Of a stretch of DNA of 12,630 nucleotides, positions 6,127 through 12,630 are shown one piece after another; within the stretch, counting starts at the first letter, position 1; each line of letters starts with the position of its first letter. The DNA lies in contig DASSAK010000061.1 of assembly GCA_035685445.1 (NCBI GenBank), positions 1-12,630 of the forward strand, in the 5' to 3' direction. Origin of the DNA: DRGT01 sp035685445 (lineage in GTDB: Archaea > Thermoproteota > Nitrososphaeria > Nitrososphaerales > Nitrosopumilaceae). The position numbers were made by a program, and so were the translations under genes. The notes under the pieces are model-generated. The model had not been told where the DNA came from and made no database searches. It was given only the letters and a program-made list of their open reading frames with translations.

Positions 6127-7674
6127 ATGCATTCTGAGAAGATTGAAAATTTTACAAAAAAGAAAAAAACAGCAGAGCAAGCAGGTGGTCAGGACCGAAT
6201 TGCGGCCCAACATGAAAAAGGTAAGCTAACGGCAAGAGAAAGAATTGATTTACTTTTAGATGAAGGTACATTTGCAGAGATTGAGGCACTAACCACTCAT
6301 CATTATCACGAATTTGACATGCAGAAAAAAAAATTCTTTGGAGATGGTGTGGTTGGAGGTTACGGATTAATTAATGGAAGAAAAATAATTGTTTTTGCTT
6401 ATGATTTTACAGTTCTTGGTGGTACCCTTAGCAAAATGGGTGCACAAAAAATTACCAAACTAATGCAGCATGCAGTTAAAACCGGTTGTCCAATCATTGG
6501 AATTATGGATTCAGGTGGCGCAAGAATTCAAGAAGGCGTAATGAGTCTTGATGGTTTTTCAGACATTTTTTATCATAATGAATTAGCATCAGGTGTTGTT
6601 CCACAAATAACCGCCAGTATTGGGCCATCAGCTGGTGGCGCTGTATATTCTCCAGCAATGACTGACTTTGTAATAATGGTTGACAAAGCAGGAACGATGT
6701 TTGTTACAGGACCTGATGTAGTAAAAACAGTTCTTGGTGAAGAAATTTCATTTGAAGATCTTGGTGGTGCGATGACTCATGGAGAAAAAAGTGGTGTTGC
6801 ACACTATGTAGCAAAAAATGAATACGATTGCTTTGATTATATCAAAAAACTTCTTTCATTTATTCCACAAAACAATACGCAAGAACCACCAATTACAAAA
6901 ACAGATGATGATCCAAACAGATTAGATCACAATCTCATAAACATCATTCCTGAAAATCCTCTTCAACCATATGATATGAAAGAAATAATTCGATCAATTG
7001 TTGATAATCACGAATTCTTTGAGATTCATGAATTATTTGCACCAAATGTAATTGTTGGTTATGGAAGATTTAATGGAAGAGTTGCAGGAATTATTGCCAA
7101 CCAGCCACTTGCATTAGCCGGTGCACTAGACATTGATTCATCAAACAAAGCTGCAAGATTCATTAGATTTTGTGATGCATTTAACATTCCATTAATTACA
7201 CTTGTTGATACACCAGGTTACATGCCAGGTTCAAACCAAGAACATAACGGTATTATTAGACATGGAAGCAAATTGTTGTTCTCTTATTGTGAAGCAACGG
7301 TTCCAAAAATTACTTTAGTTGTTGGGAAAGCCTATGGTGGTGCATACATTGCCATGGGGAGTAAAAACCTACGAACTGACCTAAACTATGCATGGCCAAC
7401 TGCAAGAATTGCAGTACTTGGAGCAGAAGCCGCAGTAAAAATTATGAACAGAAAGCAACTTGCTGAAGCAAAAGATCCAGAGGCACTCAAAAAAGAGCTC
7501 ATTGATGACTTTGCTGAAAAGTTTGATAATCCATATGTCGCTGCGTCTTTGGGTTCAGTTGATTCTGTGATTGATCCTGCAGAAACAAGACCAATGTTGA
7601 TTAAAGCTCTACAAATGCTAGCAAACAAACGAGACAAACAACTACCACGAAAACACGGAAACATAAACCTGTGA
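6127..7674 (+). CDS. pccB: Acetyl-CoA/propionyl-CoA carboxylase, carboxyltransferase subunit
   Basis: This 515-residue biotin-dependent carboxyltransferase moves CO2 from carboxybiotin to acetyl-CoA or propionyl-CoA. In ammonia-oxidising archaea this gives malonyl-CoA and methylmalonyl-CoA for the 3-hydroxypropionate/4-hydroxybutyrate carbon fixation cycle; these archaea lack bacterial fatty acid synthesis. Both crotonase-like halves are intact: SGGARIQEG (129-137) and GPSAGGAVYSPA (166-177) form the first oxyanion site, and TPGYMPG with GKAYGGAYIAMGSK (about 400-413) the second. Residue I408 is at the position where propionyl-CoA carboxylases of actinobacteria have Asp and acetyl-CoA carboxylases Ile, consistent with acceptance of acetyl-CoA. 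The length is normal. It is first in a three-gene operon; biotin carboxylase starts 8 bases after its stop. Confidence 0.95.
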   Translation: MHSEKIENFTKKKKTAEQAGGQDRIAAQHEKGKLTARERIDLLLDEGTFAEIEALTTHHYHEFDMQKKKFFGDGVVGGYGLINGRKIIVFAYDFTVLGGTLSKMGAQKITKLMQHAVKTGCPIIGIMDSGGARIQEGVMSLDGFSDIFYHNELASGVVPQITASIGPSAGGAVYSPAMTDFVIMVDKAGTMFVTGPDVVKTVLGEEISFEDLGGAMTHGEKSGVAHYVAKNEYDCFDYIKKLLSFIPQNNTQEPPITKTDDDPNRLDHNLINIIPENPLQPYDMKEIIRSIVDNHEFFEIHELFAPNVIVGYGRFNGRVAGIIANQPLALAGALDIDSSNKAARFIRFCDAFNIPLITLVDTPGYMPGSNQEHNGIIRHGSKLLFSYCEATVPKITLVVGKAYGGAYIAMGSKNLRTDLNYAWPTARIAVLGAEAAVKIMNRKQLAEAKDPEALKKELIDDFAEKFDNPYVAASLGSVDSVIDPAETRPMLIKALQMLANKRDKQLPRKHGNINL

Positions 7675-7681
7675 GAAAAAA

Positions 7682-9169
7682 TTGATTGAAAAGGTTCTAG
7701 TAGCAAATAGAGGCGAAATTGCCCTTCGAGTAATTAGGACATGCAAAGCTCTAGGAATAAAAACAGTTGCAGTATATTCAGATGAAGATGTAAACGCACT
7801 TCATGTAAAACAAGCAACAGAATCTTATCATATAGGTGAGGCCGCTCCAGCTAAAAGTTATCTAAACCAAGAAAAAATCCTCCAAGTGATATTATCTTCT
7901 GGTGCAGATGCTGTACATCCAGGATATGGTTTTCTTTCAGAAAATGATGATTTTGCAAATCTCTGTGAAAAAAATAAAATCAATTTCATTGGCCCAACTT
8001 CACAATCCATGAATCTTTGTGGTGATAAGATGGAGTGCAAAGCAGCAATGCTAAAAGCTAAAGTTCCAACTGTGCCTGGAAGCCCAGATCTAGTGAAAGA
8101 TGCAGACGAAGCTGTAAAAATCGCAAATGAAATTGGATATCCTGTTTTACTAAAATCAGTTTTTGGTGGCGGTGGGCGTGGAATAAGATTGGTAAACAAT
8201 GACAAAGAATTACGAGATGGTTTTGAAACAGTTACATCCGAGTCAATTTCTGCAGTAGGAAAATCTGCAATTATAGTTGAAAAGTTTCTTGAAAAAACTA
8301 GACATATAGAATATCAAATGGCAAGAGACAAACATGGGAACGCAGTACATATATTTGAAAGAGAGTGTTCTATTCAACGACGTAATCAAAAACTAATTGA
8401 ACAAACTCCATCTCCAGTTGTTGACCAAGAAATACGTGATAGGGTTGGCGAATTAGTTGTCAGAGCTGCAGAAGCAGTAGATTATACTAATCTTGGAACC
8501 GCAGAATTTCTAAGAGCAGATAATGGAGAGTTTTATTTTATTGAAATTAATGCAAGACTTCAAGTAGAACATCCAATTACCGAGCTAGTTTCAGGACTAG
8601 ACCTTGTTAAATTACAAATCGATATTGCAAATGGGGAACCAATACCATTCAAACAAAAAGATCTCAAGATGAATGGTTATGCAATAGAATGTAGGATTAA
8701 TGCAGAAGACACGTTTTTGGATTTTGCACCTTCAACAGGACCTATTCCAGAGGTAACCATCCCATCAGGACCAGGCGTTCGCTGTGACACTTACTTGTAT
8801 TCAGGTTGTACAGTTTCACCATTTTATGATTCTTTAATGGCAAAGCTATGCACATGGGGACAAACTTTTGAAGAGTCAAGACTTCGAATGCTTAATGCAC
8901 TAAATGATTTCTATATCCAAGGGGTTGAAACTTCTATTCCATTATACAAAACAATCCTAAAATCAAAAGAATACAAAAACGGAGATTTGTCAACAGACTT
9001 TTTGAAACGATATGGGATGATTGATAGACTTGCTGAAGATATTAAAAAAGACAAAGAAGCAAATAAAGAAGCCGCATTAGCTGCTGCAATAATTCATTCT
9101 GAATACTTCAAGAGTAGAGTAACATCATCCCCAGAAGAAAATACACGCTGGAAGAGTACATTGAGCTGA
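7682..9169 (+). CDS. accC: Acetyl-CoA/propionyl-CoA carboxylase, biotin carboxylase subunit
   Basis: This 495-residue ATP-grasp enzyme carboxylates the biotin of the carrier protein using ATP and bicarbonate. Visible motifs in order: the start strand KVLVANRGEIA (4-14), HPGYGFLSEN, the ATP-binding glycine loop GGGGRG (162-167), ERECSIQRRNQK, EINARLQVEHP (288-298, metal and bicarbonate site) and SPFYDSLMAKL. The tail after about residue 450 is Lys/Ala-rich and helical. TTG at 7682 is chosen because it is the only start codon that keeps the essential first strand; GTGAG at the upstream stop may act as a weak ribosome site. The stop codon is 4 bases before the carrier gene. Separate carboxylase and carrier polypeptides are typical of the archaeal enzyme. 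Confidence 0.95.
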   Translation: MIEKVLVANRGEIALRVIRTCKALGIKTVAVYSDEDVNALHVKQATESYHIGEAAPAKSYLNQEKILQVILSSGADAVHPGYGFLSENDDFANLCEKNKINFIGPTSQSMNLCGDKMECKAAMLKAKVPTVPGSPDLVKDADEAVKIANEIGYPVLLKSVFGGGGRGIRLVNNDKELRDGFETVTSESISAVGKSAIIVEKFLEKTRHIEYQMARDKHGNAVHIFERECSIQRRNQKLIEQTPSPVVDQEIRDRVGELVVRAAEAVDYTNLGTAEFLRADNGEFYFIEINARLQVEHPITELVSGLDLVKLQIDIANGEPIPFKQKDLKMNGYAIECRINAEDTFLDFAPSTGPIPEVTIPSGPGVRCDTYLYSGCTVSPFYDSLMAKLCTWGQTFEESRLRMLNALNDFYIQGVETSIPLYKTILKSKEYKNGDLSTDFLKRYGMIDRLAEDIKKDKEANKEAALAAAIIHSEYFKSRVTSSPEENTRWKSTLS

Positions 9170-9173
9170 TATC

Positions 9174-9686
9174 ATGGAATATTCAATACAAGATATTGAA
9201 GGCTCCTTCAATGGAGAAATTGTAGAAAATCTCGGAAATAACGAATATGTAATCAAGATAAACGACAGAGAACAAAATCTAAAAATCATAAATATGGATT
9301 CAAAAGGAATCGAGTTTGTCTTAGATCAAAAATATCACAAGGTCAAATATCTTCAAAGTGGAACCGCAATAATGAATCTCATAGTGGATGGTATCCCAAT
9401 GACAATAAATCGTTATGCAAATCTAGATGAGATTGTCTACAAAAATTCTGGCGGTGCAGGGGCTGTTGACTCTGCTATTGCATTAAAAAGTCAAATTCCG
9501 GGCAAAGTTGTTTCAATTGCAGTTGCAGAAGGTGATAGTGTAAAAAAAGGAGACACGGTTTGTACGTTAGAATCAATGAAGATGCAAGTAGGTGTTAAAT
9601 CCCATAAAGATGGAACAATAAAATCGATAAAGGTTAAAGAAGGTACATCTGTTGCAAAAAATGATCTTATTGCAGAAATAGAATAA
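9174..9686 (+). CDS. accB: Biotin carboxyl carrier protein
   Basis: This 170-residue protein carries the biotin that shuttles CO2 between the two preceding enzymes. The C-terminal biotinyl domain (about 103-170) is complete: SQIPGKVVSIAVAEGDSVKKGD, then the ESMKMQ motif with K136 as the biotinylated lysine, then a symmetrical second hairpin. The N-terminal 90 residues form a separate, beta-rich domain (VIKINDREQNLKI, HKVKYLQSG), as in archaeal and propionyl-type carriers, probably for subunit contact. The Ala/Pro linker common in bacterial BCCP is replaced by a short Gly/Ala stretch (SGGAGAV). ATG 9174 follows the upstream stop by 4 bases. The gene ends the operon. A biotin ligase must act on it but is not in the window. 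Confidence 0.95.
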   Translation: MEYSIQDIEGSFNGEIVENLGNNEYVIKINDREQNLKIINMDSKGIEFVLDQKYHKVKYLQSGTAIMNLIVDGIPMTINRYANLDEIVYKNSGGAGAVDSAIALKSQIPGKVVSIAVAEGDSVKKGDTVCTLESMKMQVGVKSHKDGTIKSIKVKEGTSVAKNDLIAEIE

Positions 9687-9690
9687 AAAA
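9685..9690 (-). terminator. T6 tract at the 3' end of the peroxiredoxin gene
   Basis: The minus strand has six T's three bases after the peroxiredoxin stop, overlapping the stop codon of the biotin carrier gene. In the other direction the carboxylase operon has T-rich sequence (9711-9715) inside the 3' end of the peroxiredoxin gene. The two transcripts therefore probably overlap by some tens of bases. Confidence 0.35.
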
Positions 9691-9692
9691 TT

Positions 9693-10163
9693 CTAGTTTG
9701 ATTTTAGATAGTTTTTGATTTCATCGTAGTTTGGTTCAACTAATGGATCATCTGAAACCCATTTGTAACCAATTGTACCATCTTCTTTAATTATAAACAC
9801 AGAACGTTTTGCCGCATTGTAATCTTTTACATGTAAAAGATGTGGCATCAAAACATCATAGTCTTTGATTGTTTGGCTTTTGTAATCTCCAAGTATTGGA
9901 AAATTATAGTTGTGTTTTTCCTTGAATGCTTTGTTTGCAAAAGGACCATCATTACTTATTGCAATGACTTGTGCACCAAGTTGTGAAATCTCGTCCCATG
10001 AATCTCTAAATGTACACAGCTCTTTTTCGCATACAGGTGAGCTTGCTGCCACAAAAAATGACAGTACAACCTTTTTGCCTTTAAACTCATCCAAAGTTCT
10101 CATTTTCATGTCAGTGTCTACCAGCTCAAAACCTGGAGCTTTGTCACCTACATTTAGTACCAT
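9693..10163 (-). CDS. bcp: Peroxiredoxin, BCP/PrxQ type
   Basis: A 156-residue thioredoxin-fold peroxidase that reduces hydrogen peroxide or organic peroxides. From ATG 10163 the peroxidatic cysteine is C45 in SSPVCEKELC and a second cysteine, C50, sits five residues on, the spacing of the resolving cysteine in atypical two-Cys BCP/PrxQ enzymes. SFF, the ISND strand and RSVFIIKEDG complete the fold. The usual Thr three residues before the peroxidatic Cys is Ser (S42). A longer frame from GTG 10175 exists, but ATG 10163 is preferred: a TATA-like box lies 25 bases upstream and the protein then begins at the family's normal MxLxVGDKAP. It converges on the carboxylase operon and diverges from nuoA. 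It may protect respiratory or carbon fixation enzymes, but that is inference from position. Confidence 0.92.
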   Translation of the reverse strand: MVLNVGDKAPGFELVDTDMKMRTLDEFKGKKVVLSFFVAASSPVCEKELCTFRDSWDEISQLGAQVIAISNDGPFANKAFKEKHNYNFPILGDYKSQTIKDYDVLMPHLLHVKDYNAAKRSVFIIKEDGTIGYKWVSDDPLVEPNYDEIKNYLKSN

Positions 10164-10181
10164 ACAAAAAATCACAACTTG

Positions 10182-10190
10182 TCATATTAA
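10182..10190 (-). promoter_or_regulatory. TATA-like box between peroxiredoxin and nuoA
   Basis: The minus strand reads TTAATATGA, centred about 25 bases before ATG 10163, implying a leaderless peroxiredoxin mRNA. The element is nearly symmetrical (ATATTAA on plus), so it could also start a plus-strand transcript near 10212 for nuoA. Confidence 0.45.
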
Positions 10191-10223
10191 GGACTTTGCA
10201 AAAAATTCCTATTTGAAAAATTA

Positions 10224-10655
10224 ATGATCGAAAAAATTGAGCATAGATTTTTATATTATTCGACAGGTGTCAAAGCTACTTTGGTAGGGGAACTTGCTGG
10301 TAACTATAGTACTATATTGATGATGTTTGGTTTTGCAGTAGCTGCAACCGCCCCGGCTTTACTAGTTTCTAGAATGATTGCACCAAGAAAAAGAGGCACT
10401 CCGGTAAAATTCCTGCCCATGGAATGCGGTCAAGTCCCAAAAGGTGAAGGACGTACTCATTTTATGATGCAATATTATGCCTATATCTTGATGTTTGTAA
10501 TTTTTGATGTAATGGCAATTTTCTTGTATGCATGGGGAAGCACAATTTTGAATCTTCCAAGAACCGCAACGCTACCAATCATTGCATTTTTGGCAATAAT
10601 GTTTGGCGCTATGGCGTTTGCACTTTATCAATCACAGAGGCGAAACATATGGTAA
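10224..10655 (+). CDS. nuoA: NADH dehydrogenase-like complex I subunit A
   Basis: Subunit A (ND3) is a small membrane protein of complex I; its long loop between helices 1 and 2 lies near the quinone site. Three membrane segments are visible (about 31-49, 83-102, 117-135), with the diagnostic loop cysteine in PMECGQ and the helix FVIFDVMAIFLYAW. The frame from ATG 10224 gives 143 residues, with 20 hydrophilic residues more than usual before the first helix. TTG 10281 would give 124 residues starting MVGELAG, closer to family length, and a TATA-like box lies about 27 bases before it; I cannot decide. It is first in the operon; nuoB follows after 42 bases. A physiological electron donor is not known from this window. 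Confidence 0.92.
   Translation: MIEKIEHRFLYYSTGVKATLVGELAGNYSTILMMFGFAVAATAPALLVSRMIAPRKRGTPVKFLPMECGQVPKGEGRTHFMMQYYAYILMFVIFDVMAIFLYAWGSTILNLPRTATLPIIAFLAIMFGAMAFALYQSQRRNIW
10248..10257 (+). promoter_or_regulatory. Possible TATA box inside the annotated nuoA start region
   Basis: TTTTATATTA is the best TATA match near nuoA and lies 3' of ATG 10224. It would place the transcription start near 10278-10280, just before the in-frame TTG 10281. If used, the true nuoA start is downstream of 10224. Confidence 0.3.
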
Positions 10656-10681
10656 TCCTATATACAATTACAAAGTATAGA

Positions 10682-10686
10682 GAGGT
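10682..10686 (+). promoter_or_regulatory. Ribosome binding site for nuoB
   Basis: GAGGT lies 11 bases before TTG 10698, followed by a second purine-rich GTAAGGG. No ATG offers an alternative start near the N-terminal sequence, so this site supports the TTG. Confidence 0.4.
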
Positions 10687-10697
10687 AAGGGATTAAA

Positions 10698-11222
10698 TTG
10701 TTCAAAGATCTTGTCACCCCACAAAATGCTAACGTTTTCGTTGGTAAGATTGGTGACATTTTAGAAAGAGCAATTGACAAACCACTAGGATATGCCCTAA
10801 ATTGGGGTAGAATTTGGTCACTATGGCCAGTACATATTGAAACAGCTTGTTGCAGTGTTGAATTTGGTGCTGCATCTGGTCCCCGATATGATGTTGAAAG
10901 ATTCGGCATCATTGAAGCATTTGGATCACTAAGACAATGTGATCTAGTTGTAGTTCAAGGAACCATCACACGAAAAATGGCTCCACGACTTCGTCTTGTA
11001 TACGATCAGATGCCAGAACCAAAATACGTCATTGCAATGGGAGCCTGTGCAATCACAGGAGGATTGTACTTTGACTCGTACAATGTACTTCCAGGAATTG
11101 ATGGAGTATTGCCTGTCGATGTGTATGTCCCCGGCTGTCCGCCTAGACCTGAGACTCTTATACAAGCTTGCATTTTACTGCAAGAGAAAATTAAGAATCA
11201 AAAGGCTAGGAAGATTGTATAA
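10698..11222 (+). CDS. nuoB: Complex I subunit B (iron-sulfur N2 subunit)
   Basis: NuoB carries the last [4Fe-4S] cluster, N2, which passes electrons to quinone at the joint with NuoD. The four ligands are present: C51 and C52 in ETACCSVEF, C117 in MGACAITGG and C147 in VPGCPPRPE. Other family signatures are PRYDVERFG and DVYVPGCPPRPE. At 174 residues it has the usual length. The start is TTG 10698, supported by GAGGT upstream and by a normal N-terminus. Its TAA stop overlaps the nuoC start by one base (TAATG), so translation is probably coupled. Confidence 0.96.
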   Translation: MFKDLVTPQNANVFVGKIGDILERAIDKPLGYALNWGRIWSLWPVHIETACCSVEFGAASGPRYDVERFGIIEAFGSLRQCDLVVVQGTITRKMAPRLRLVYDQMPEPKYVIAMGACAITGGLYFDSYNVLPGIDGVLPVDVYVPGCPPRPETLIQACILLQEKIKNQKARKIV

Positions 11223-11794
11223 TGAGTTCTGAAACTGAAACAAAATCTCCAGAAGAAAAAGCACCTGAAAAAAAAGTTCCAGCAAAGCCTGAAGAAAAAC
11301 TTCCAGAATTTGAAAAAGGTTTATCAGATAAAATTGTTGCAAAGTTTGGTGAAAAAACAGAAGTTGCTTTTGTAAAACCCGACAGAATAAGAATAAATGT
11401 AAAAAAAGAAGACATCAAAGACGTTGCACAGTTTATTCGTGACGACTTGGGATTTGATCATGCAGAATCTGTTACAGGTATAGATTTTCCTGAACAAAAT
11501 GAAATAGAAGTAGTTTATCACCTTGGAAATTATACTGACCCAAAACTTTCACGACAAATTCTTGCATTAGCTACTAGAGCACCACGAGAAGATAACCCAA
11601 AACCAGGAAACGATTCAACACGTTTACCAAGCCTTAGAGAAGTTTTCTACAGTGTAGAATTTCATGAAAGAGAATGTTTTGAAATGTTAGGTGTTTACTT
11701 TGATGGCCATCCAGATAATAGAAGACTTTTGTTGCCAGAAGATTGGGCAGATTTACCGCCACTAAGAAAGGACTTTGATTCAAAGGGAAGATAG
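11222..11794 (+). CDS. nuoC: Complex I subunit C (30 kDa subunit)
   Basis: NuoC is a peripheral-arm subunit that packs against NuoD and NuoB. The family signature is clear: YSVEFHERECFEMLGVYF, then GHPDNRRLLLPEDW and PPLRKDF at about 140-187. It is a stand-alone protein, not fused to NuoD as in enterobacteria. The first 35 residues are a Lys/Glu/Pro-rich, probably disordered extension (SPEEKAPEKKVPAKPEEK) absent from most bacterial homologues. The ATG at 11222 overlaps the nuoB stop by one base. nuoD starts 3 bases after its TAG. Confidence 0.95.
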   Translation: MSSETETKSPEEKAPEKKVPAKPEEKLPEFEKGLSDKIVAKFGEKTEVAFVKPDRIRINVKKEDIKDVAQFIRDDLGFDHAESVTGIDFPEQNEIEVVYHLGNYTDPKLSRQILALATRAPREDNPKPGNDSTRLPSLREVFYSVEFHERECFEMLGVYFDGHPDNRRLLLPEDWADLPPLRKDFDSKGR

Positions 11795-11797
11795 AAG

Positions 11798-12630
11798 ATG
11801 ACAACAAAATTACCTCCAGGATTAGCATTACAAAAAGTAGACGAGAGAATTATGACCCTAAATGTAGGGCCACAACATCCTGGCTCTGGCCATATGCGAA
11901 TTATTGTTCAAATTGATGGTGATTATATCGTTGGCTGTGATCCAGATCCCGGATATGTTCATCGCGGAGAAGAAAAGATGGGTGAATATAGAAACTATAC
12001 CTTAAACATTCCACATCTTGAAAGACCCGTAATTCATGATTCATGTAACATTCTTTACCCATATTGTTTAGCTGCAGAAGAAGTTATTGGAGTTGAAGTT
12101 TCAGAACGTGCGAAGTATGTTAGAGTAATTGCTTCTGAATTAAACCGCTGTGTTTACACCTTGTATTGGCTTGCAATTTATGGAATATTTTTGGGACATT
12201 CTACAATGTTTATGTGGCCAACAGGTGATAGAGAATTACTTATTGATCTTTTAGAAAAACTGACTGGAGCACGAGTTACACACGCTTACTTTATTCCGGG
12301 CGGTGTAAGAAATGATCTTCCAGCAAATTTCGAAGATGTTTGTCTAAGACAAGTAAATTATTTTGAAAAACGAATCAAAGAATATGCTGATATTTTTTAT
12401 GAAAATCCAATTTTAATTCACAGAACAGAAAAGACCGGGGTTTTATCAAGAGATGATGCAATTAGACTTGGTACCACTGGTTCTGTTTTACGAGCTAGTG
12501 GTGTTGATTTTGATATACGAACAAAAGAACCCTATGATGCTTATGGAGATCTAAACGTACACACTAATGTTCTAAAAGAAGGAGATTCTTACGCTCGTTC
12601 TAAAATTCCATGGATGGATATGATGGAAAG
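11798..12630 (+). CDS. nuoD: Complex I subunit D (49 kDa), 3' end missing
   Basis: The gene starts at ATG 11798, three bases after the nuoC stop, and runs off the window after 277 codons of roughly 380-400 expected. NuoD descends from the large subunit of NiFe hydrogenases and forms the quinone-reduction pocket with NuoB. Visible signatures are VGPQHPGSGHMRI (23-35), DPGYVHRGEEKMGEY (50-64), VSERAKYVRVIASELNR (101-117) and ARVTHAYFIPGGVR. Two pocket positions look different from the model enzymes: the PSTHG histidine is shifted to GHM (H32), and the pocket tyrosine aligns with I79, beside H80. The operon presumably continues with nuoH, I, J and others as in related genomes; no nuoE, F or G is seen here. 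Confidence 0.95.
   Translation, partial: MTTKLPPGLALQKVDERIMTLNVGPQHPGSGHMRIIVQIDGDYIVGCDPDPGYVHRGEEKMGEYRNYTLNIPHLERPVIHDSCNILYPYCLAAEEVIGVEVSERAKYVRVIASELNRCVYTLYWLAIYGIFLGHSTMFMWPTGDRELLIDLLEKLTGARVTHAYFIPGGVRNDLPANFEDVCLRQVNYFEKRIKEYADIFYENPILIHRTEKTGVLSRDDAIRLGTTGSVLRASGVDFDIRTKEPYDAYGDLNVHTNVLKEGDSYARSKIPWMDMME

Noticed and set aside
7386..7706. 106-codon minus-strand frame across the carboxyltransferase/biotin carboxylase junction
   Set aside because: Ser/Ala-rich antisense of conserved coding sequence, with no start signals.
7858..8205. 115-codon open frame on the minus strand inside the biotin carboxylase gene
   Set aside because: It lies fully opposite a conserved ATP-grasp region, has low-complexity Pro/Ser composition and no promoter; it is a shadow of the real gene.
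9910..10224. 104-codon plus-strand frame opposite the peroxiredoxin gene
   Set aside because: The minus strand holds the conserved peroxiredoxin with both cysteines; the plus frame is Ser-rich antisense.
1..12630. CRISPR array, insertion sequence, integrase or attachment site
   Set aside because: No regular short repeats, transposase motifs or terminal repeats were seen; the tRNA ends show no duplicated fragments nearby.

Overview
The window is AT-rich archaeal DNA and looks like the chromosome of a marine ammonia-oxidising archaeon (Nitrososphaerota, Nitrosopumilus-like). Four things support this: an archaeal clamp-loader large subunit (RFC-L), an archaeal-type three-gene acyl-CoA carboxylase of the kind used in the 3-hydroxypropionate/4-hydroxybutyrate cycle, a complex I operon starting nuoA-B-C-D, and TATA-like boxes about 25 bases before several genes. 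From memory, not a search, Nitrosopumilus maritimus has the same order, with the carboxylase around Nmar_0272-0274 and complex I from about Nmar_0276. No mobile element, CRISPR array or other sign of recent transfer was seen; this is mostly a core-genome region.

Layout. Bases 1-1820 are the 3' part of a large, probably surface or secreted, repeat protein: NHL beta-propeller units, three fibronectin type III domains, a cadherin-like domain, two copies of a 50-residue DPN/WFDTNYP module, and a short Cys/Trp tail. Bases 1956-2203 hold two divergent tRNA genes, Lys(UUU) on minus and Asp(GUC) on plus. The Asp tRNA ends exactly where the converging inositol-monophosphatase-family gene (2204-3001, minus) has its stop codon. 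From a short divergent promoter region, an unrecognised helical protein (3079-4194), RFC-L (4204-5358) and a cysteine-rich zinc-binding protein (5355-5669) form a tight operon. A small unknown gene (5829-6074) stands just before the carboxylase.

The carboxylase operon (6127-9686) encodes carboxyltransferase, biotin carboxylase and biotin carrier protein, a full acetyl-CoA/propionyl-CoA carboxylase that fixes bicarbonate. A peroxiredoxin of the BCP type (9693-10163, minus) converges on it with a 6-base gap. Beyond it begins the complex I operon: nuoA, nuoB, nuoC and the first 277 codons of nuoD, which runs off the window.

Carbon fixation and respiratory energy coupling therefore lie side by side, separated by one antioxidant gene. 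The least explained material is the repeat protein's C-terminus, the 371-residue protein upstream of rfcL, the cysteine-rich protein downstream of it, the 81-residue protein before the carboxylase, unusual bases in both tRNAs, and altered quinone-site residues in NuoD. I found no clearly new multi-gene system.
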